A stretch of 64,000 bases of DNA from Sporocytophaga sp. (GTDB taxonomy: Bacteria > Bacteroidota > Bacteroidia > Cytophagales > Cytophagaceae): NCBI RefSeq assembly GCF_017745095.1, contig NZ_JAGHZZ010000012.1, positions 83,455 to 147,454 of the forward strand, in the 5' to 3' direction. A program made the position numbers and the translations under genes. Position 1 is the stretch's first letter. Every line of letters begins with the position of its first letter. Shown here in pieces: positions 63,405-64,000 of the stretch. A model generated the notes under the pieces. It was not told the origin of the DNA. It did no database searches and saw only the letters and a list, made by a program, of their open reading frames with translations.

Positions 63405-64000
63405 CTAATTATTCTTATACTCAAACTTTAAGTAAGACTTTCTATTCTTTTCATCAGTCACTTCAAGGATATATAGCTTTCCATCAATCAGACCTAAAGT
63501 TTGTAATTCGATGCTTTCATAGTTCTGACCATAATTCGTACTTAAGGAGCCTTCCTTCTTGATCTCTGAAGGGTTGGAATAAATCTTATATTTCAAAGAA
63601 CCTGCATCTTTATATTGCTCCAAGAATCTGAAATTTATTTTTTGACCTTTTACAGGATAAACGCTTCCATCCATCTTATTCGAAAGTATTCCAAATATGG
63701 ACTCATCGAATGGCACATATCCTAATGTGTAGTATCCCGAAGTAAAAGGAGCATTGGAAGTAATAGAGCCACTAGATCCATCAACTACTTTATTGTTTGC
63801 TCCAAAAAACTGCCACACGTTGTTTTTATACTGAGCAACGCTTATGTCTCTGGTATTGACTCCTTCACAACCAGAACTTGTCCATGGTATAGTTAAAGAA
63901 ACATTAGAGCTACCTGTAACCCTTTGTACATTCCAGTATTGGCATGAACTAACTCTTGATAGGGTATTATTTAATGTTGTAGCATTTGGAGGAGTTGCTA
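63405..64000 (-). CDS. C-terminal part of a surface protein (5' partial)
   Basis: The frame is open from 63405 to the right edge. Codons upstream of the GTG at 63818 read NTLSRVSSCQYWNVQRVTGS and WTSSGCEGVNTRDISVAQYK, so GTG is internal and the gene starts outside the window. About 198 residues are visible, with two Cys and repeated beta strands ending KLYILEVTDEKNRKSYLKFE. The segment resembles the last domains of secreted Bacteroidota proteins but lacks a canonical sorting signal in what I can read. It precedes the OmpH-like gene by 15 bp on the same strand, so it heads (within the window) the Rhs transcription unit. Confidence 0.8.
   Translation of the reverse strand, partial: ATPPNATTLNNTLSRVSSCQYWNVQRVTGSSNVSLTIPWTSSGCEGVNTRDISVAQYKNNVWQFFGANNKVVDGSSGSITSNAPFTSGYYTLGYVPFDESIFGILSNKMDGSVYPVKGQKINFRFLEQYKDAGSLKYKIYSNPSEIKKEGSLSTNYGQNYESIELQTLGLIDGKLYILEVTDEKNRKSYLKFEYKNN

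Overview
The window reads as chromosome of a low-GC, gliding, polymer-degrading Bacteroidota, most like the Cytophaga/Sporocytophaga group. The evidence is a giant repeat protein with a type IX secretion (T9SS) type-B sorting domain, DUF5777/YceI/DUF2147/DUF4476 proteins, a type II secretion (T2SS)-like operon of the kind found in some Cytophagales, Rhs proteins of Bacteroidota architecture, and general absence of Shine-Dalgarno motifs. Genus assignment is inference. I see no rRNA, tRNA, CRISPR array or prophage.

Region 1 (1-7.4 kb): the 3' part of a very large surface protein with about 23 tandem Cys-paired PKD/Ig-like repeats and a C-terminal T9SS sorting domain, closed by a strong terminator. 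Region 2 (7.4-24 kb): mostly housekeeping and stress genes. These are a small secreted protein, an ArsR-type regulator next to thioredoxin, PolX, a GlxA-like AraC regulator, a TonB-domain protein, SRPBCC, metallo-beta-lactamase-fold, SIMPL, FkbM-like, DUF4288, DinB and Crp/Fnr proteins. A short operon follows with two haem-motif lipoproteins, a DUF5777 barrel and YceI, then DUF2147 and a 3D-domain protein.

Region 3 (24-35.6 kb, minus strand): a compact 13-gene T2SS/type IV pilus-like operon. It holds a GspG-like pseudopilin, minimal A24 prepilin peptidase, GspE, GspD, GspL-, GspM- and GspC-like genes, GspK/I/J-like pseudopilins and GspF, plus two non-canonical members, a tandem-Fn3 lipoprotein and a MORN-repeat protein. 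Region 4 (36.4-38.2 kb): a REP-associated tyrosine transposase (RAYT) locus. One intact RAYT lies between a 3' fragment and a 5' fragment of the same gene. Each fragment is joined to a palindromic element whose 6-bp stem varies compensatorily around a conserved ACA loop; right-hand copies point one way and left-hand copies the other.

Region 5 (38.2-64 kb, minus strand): one probable 26-kb transcription unit. In transcription order it encodes the end of a surface protein, an OmpH/Skp-like protein, a lipoprotein, an 1823-aa Rhs-associated protein, a 1702-aa beta-helix protein, a 247-aa secreted protein, and a 4077-aa Rhs toxin. The toxin has a signal peptide, an embedded YCF48/BNR-type propeller region, an Rhs core and a C-terminal YwqJ-like deaminase. 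A SUKH-3 immunity gene overlaps its stop codon. This polymorphic-toxin locus and the RAYT/REP locus are the two most interesting parts of the window.
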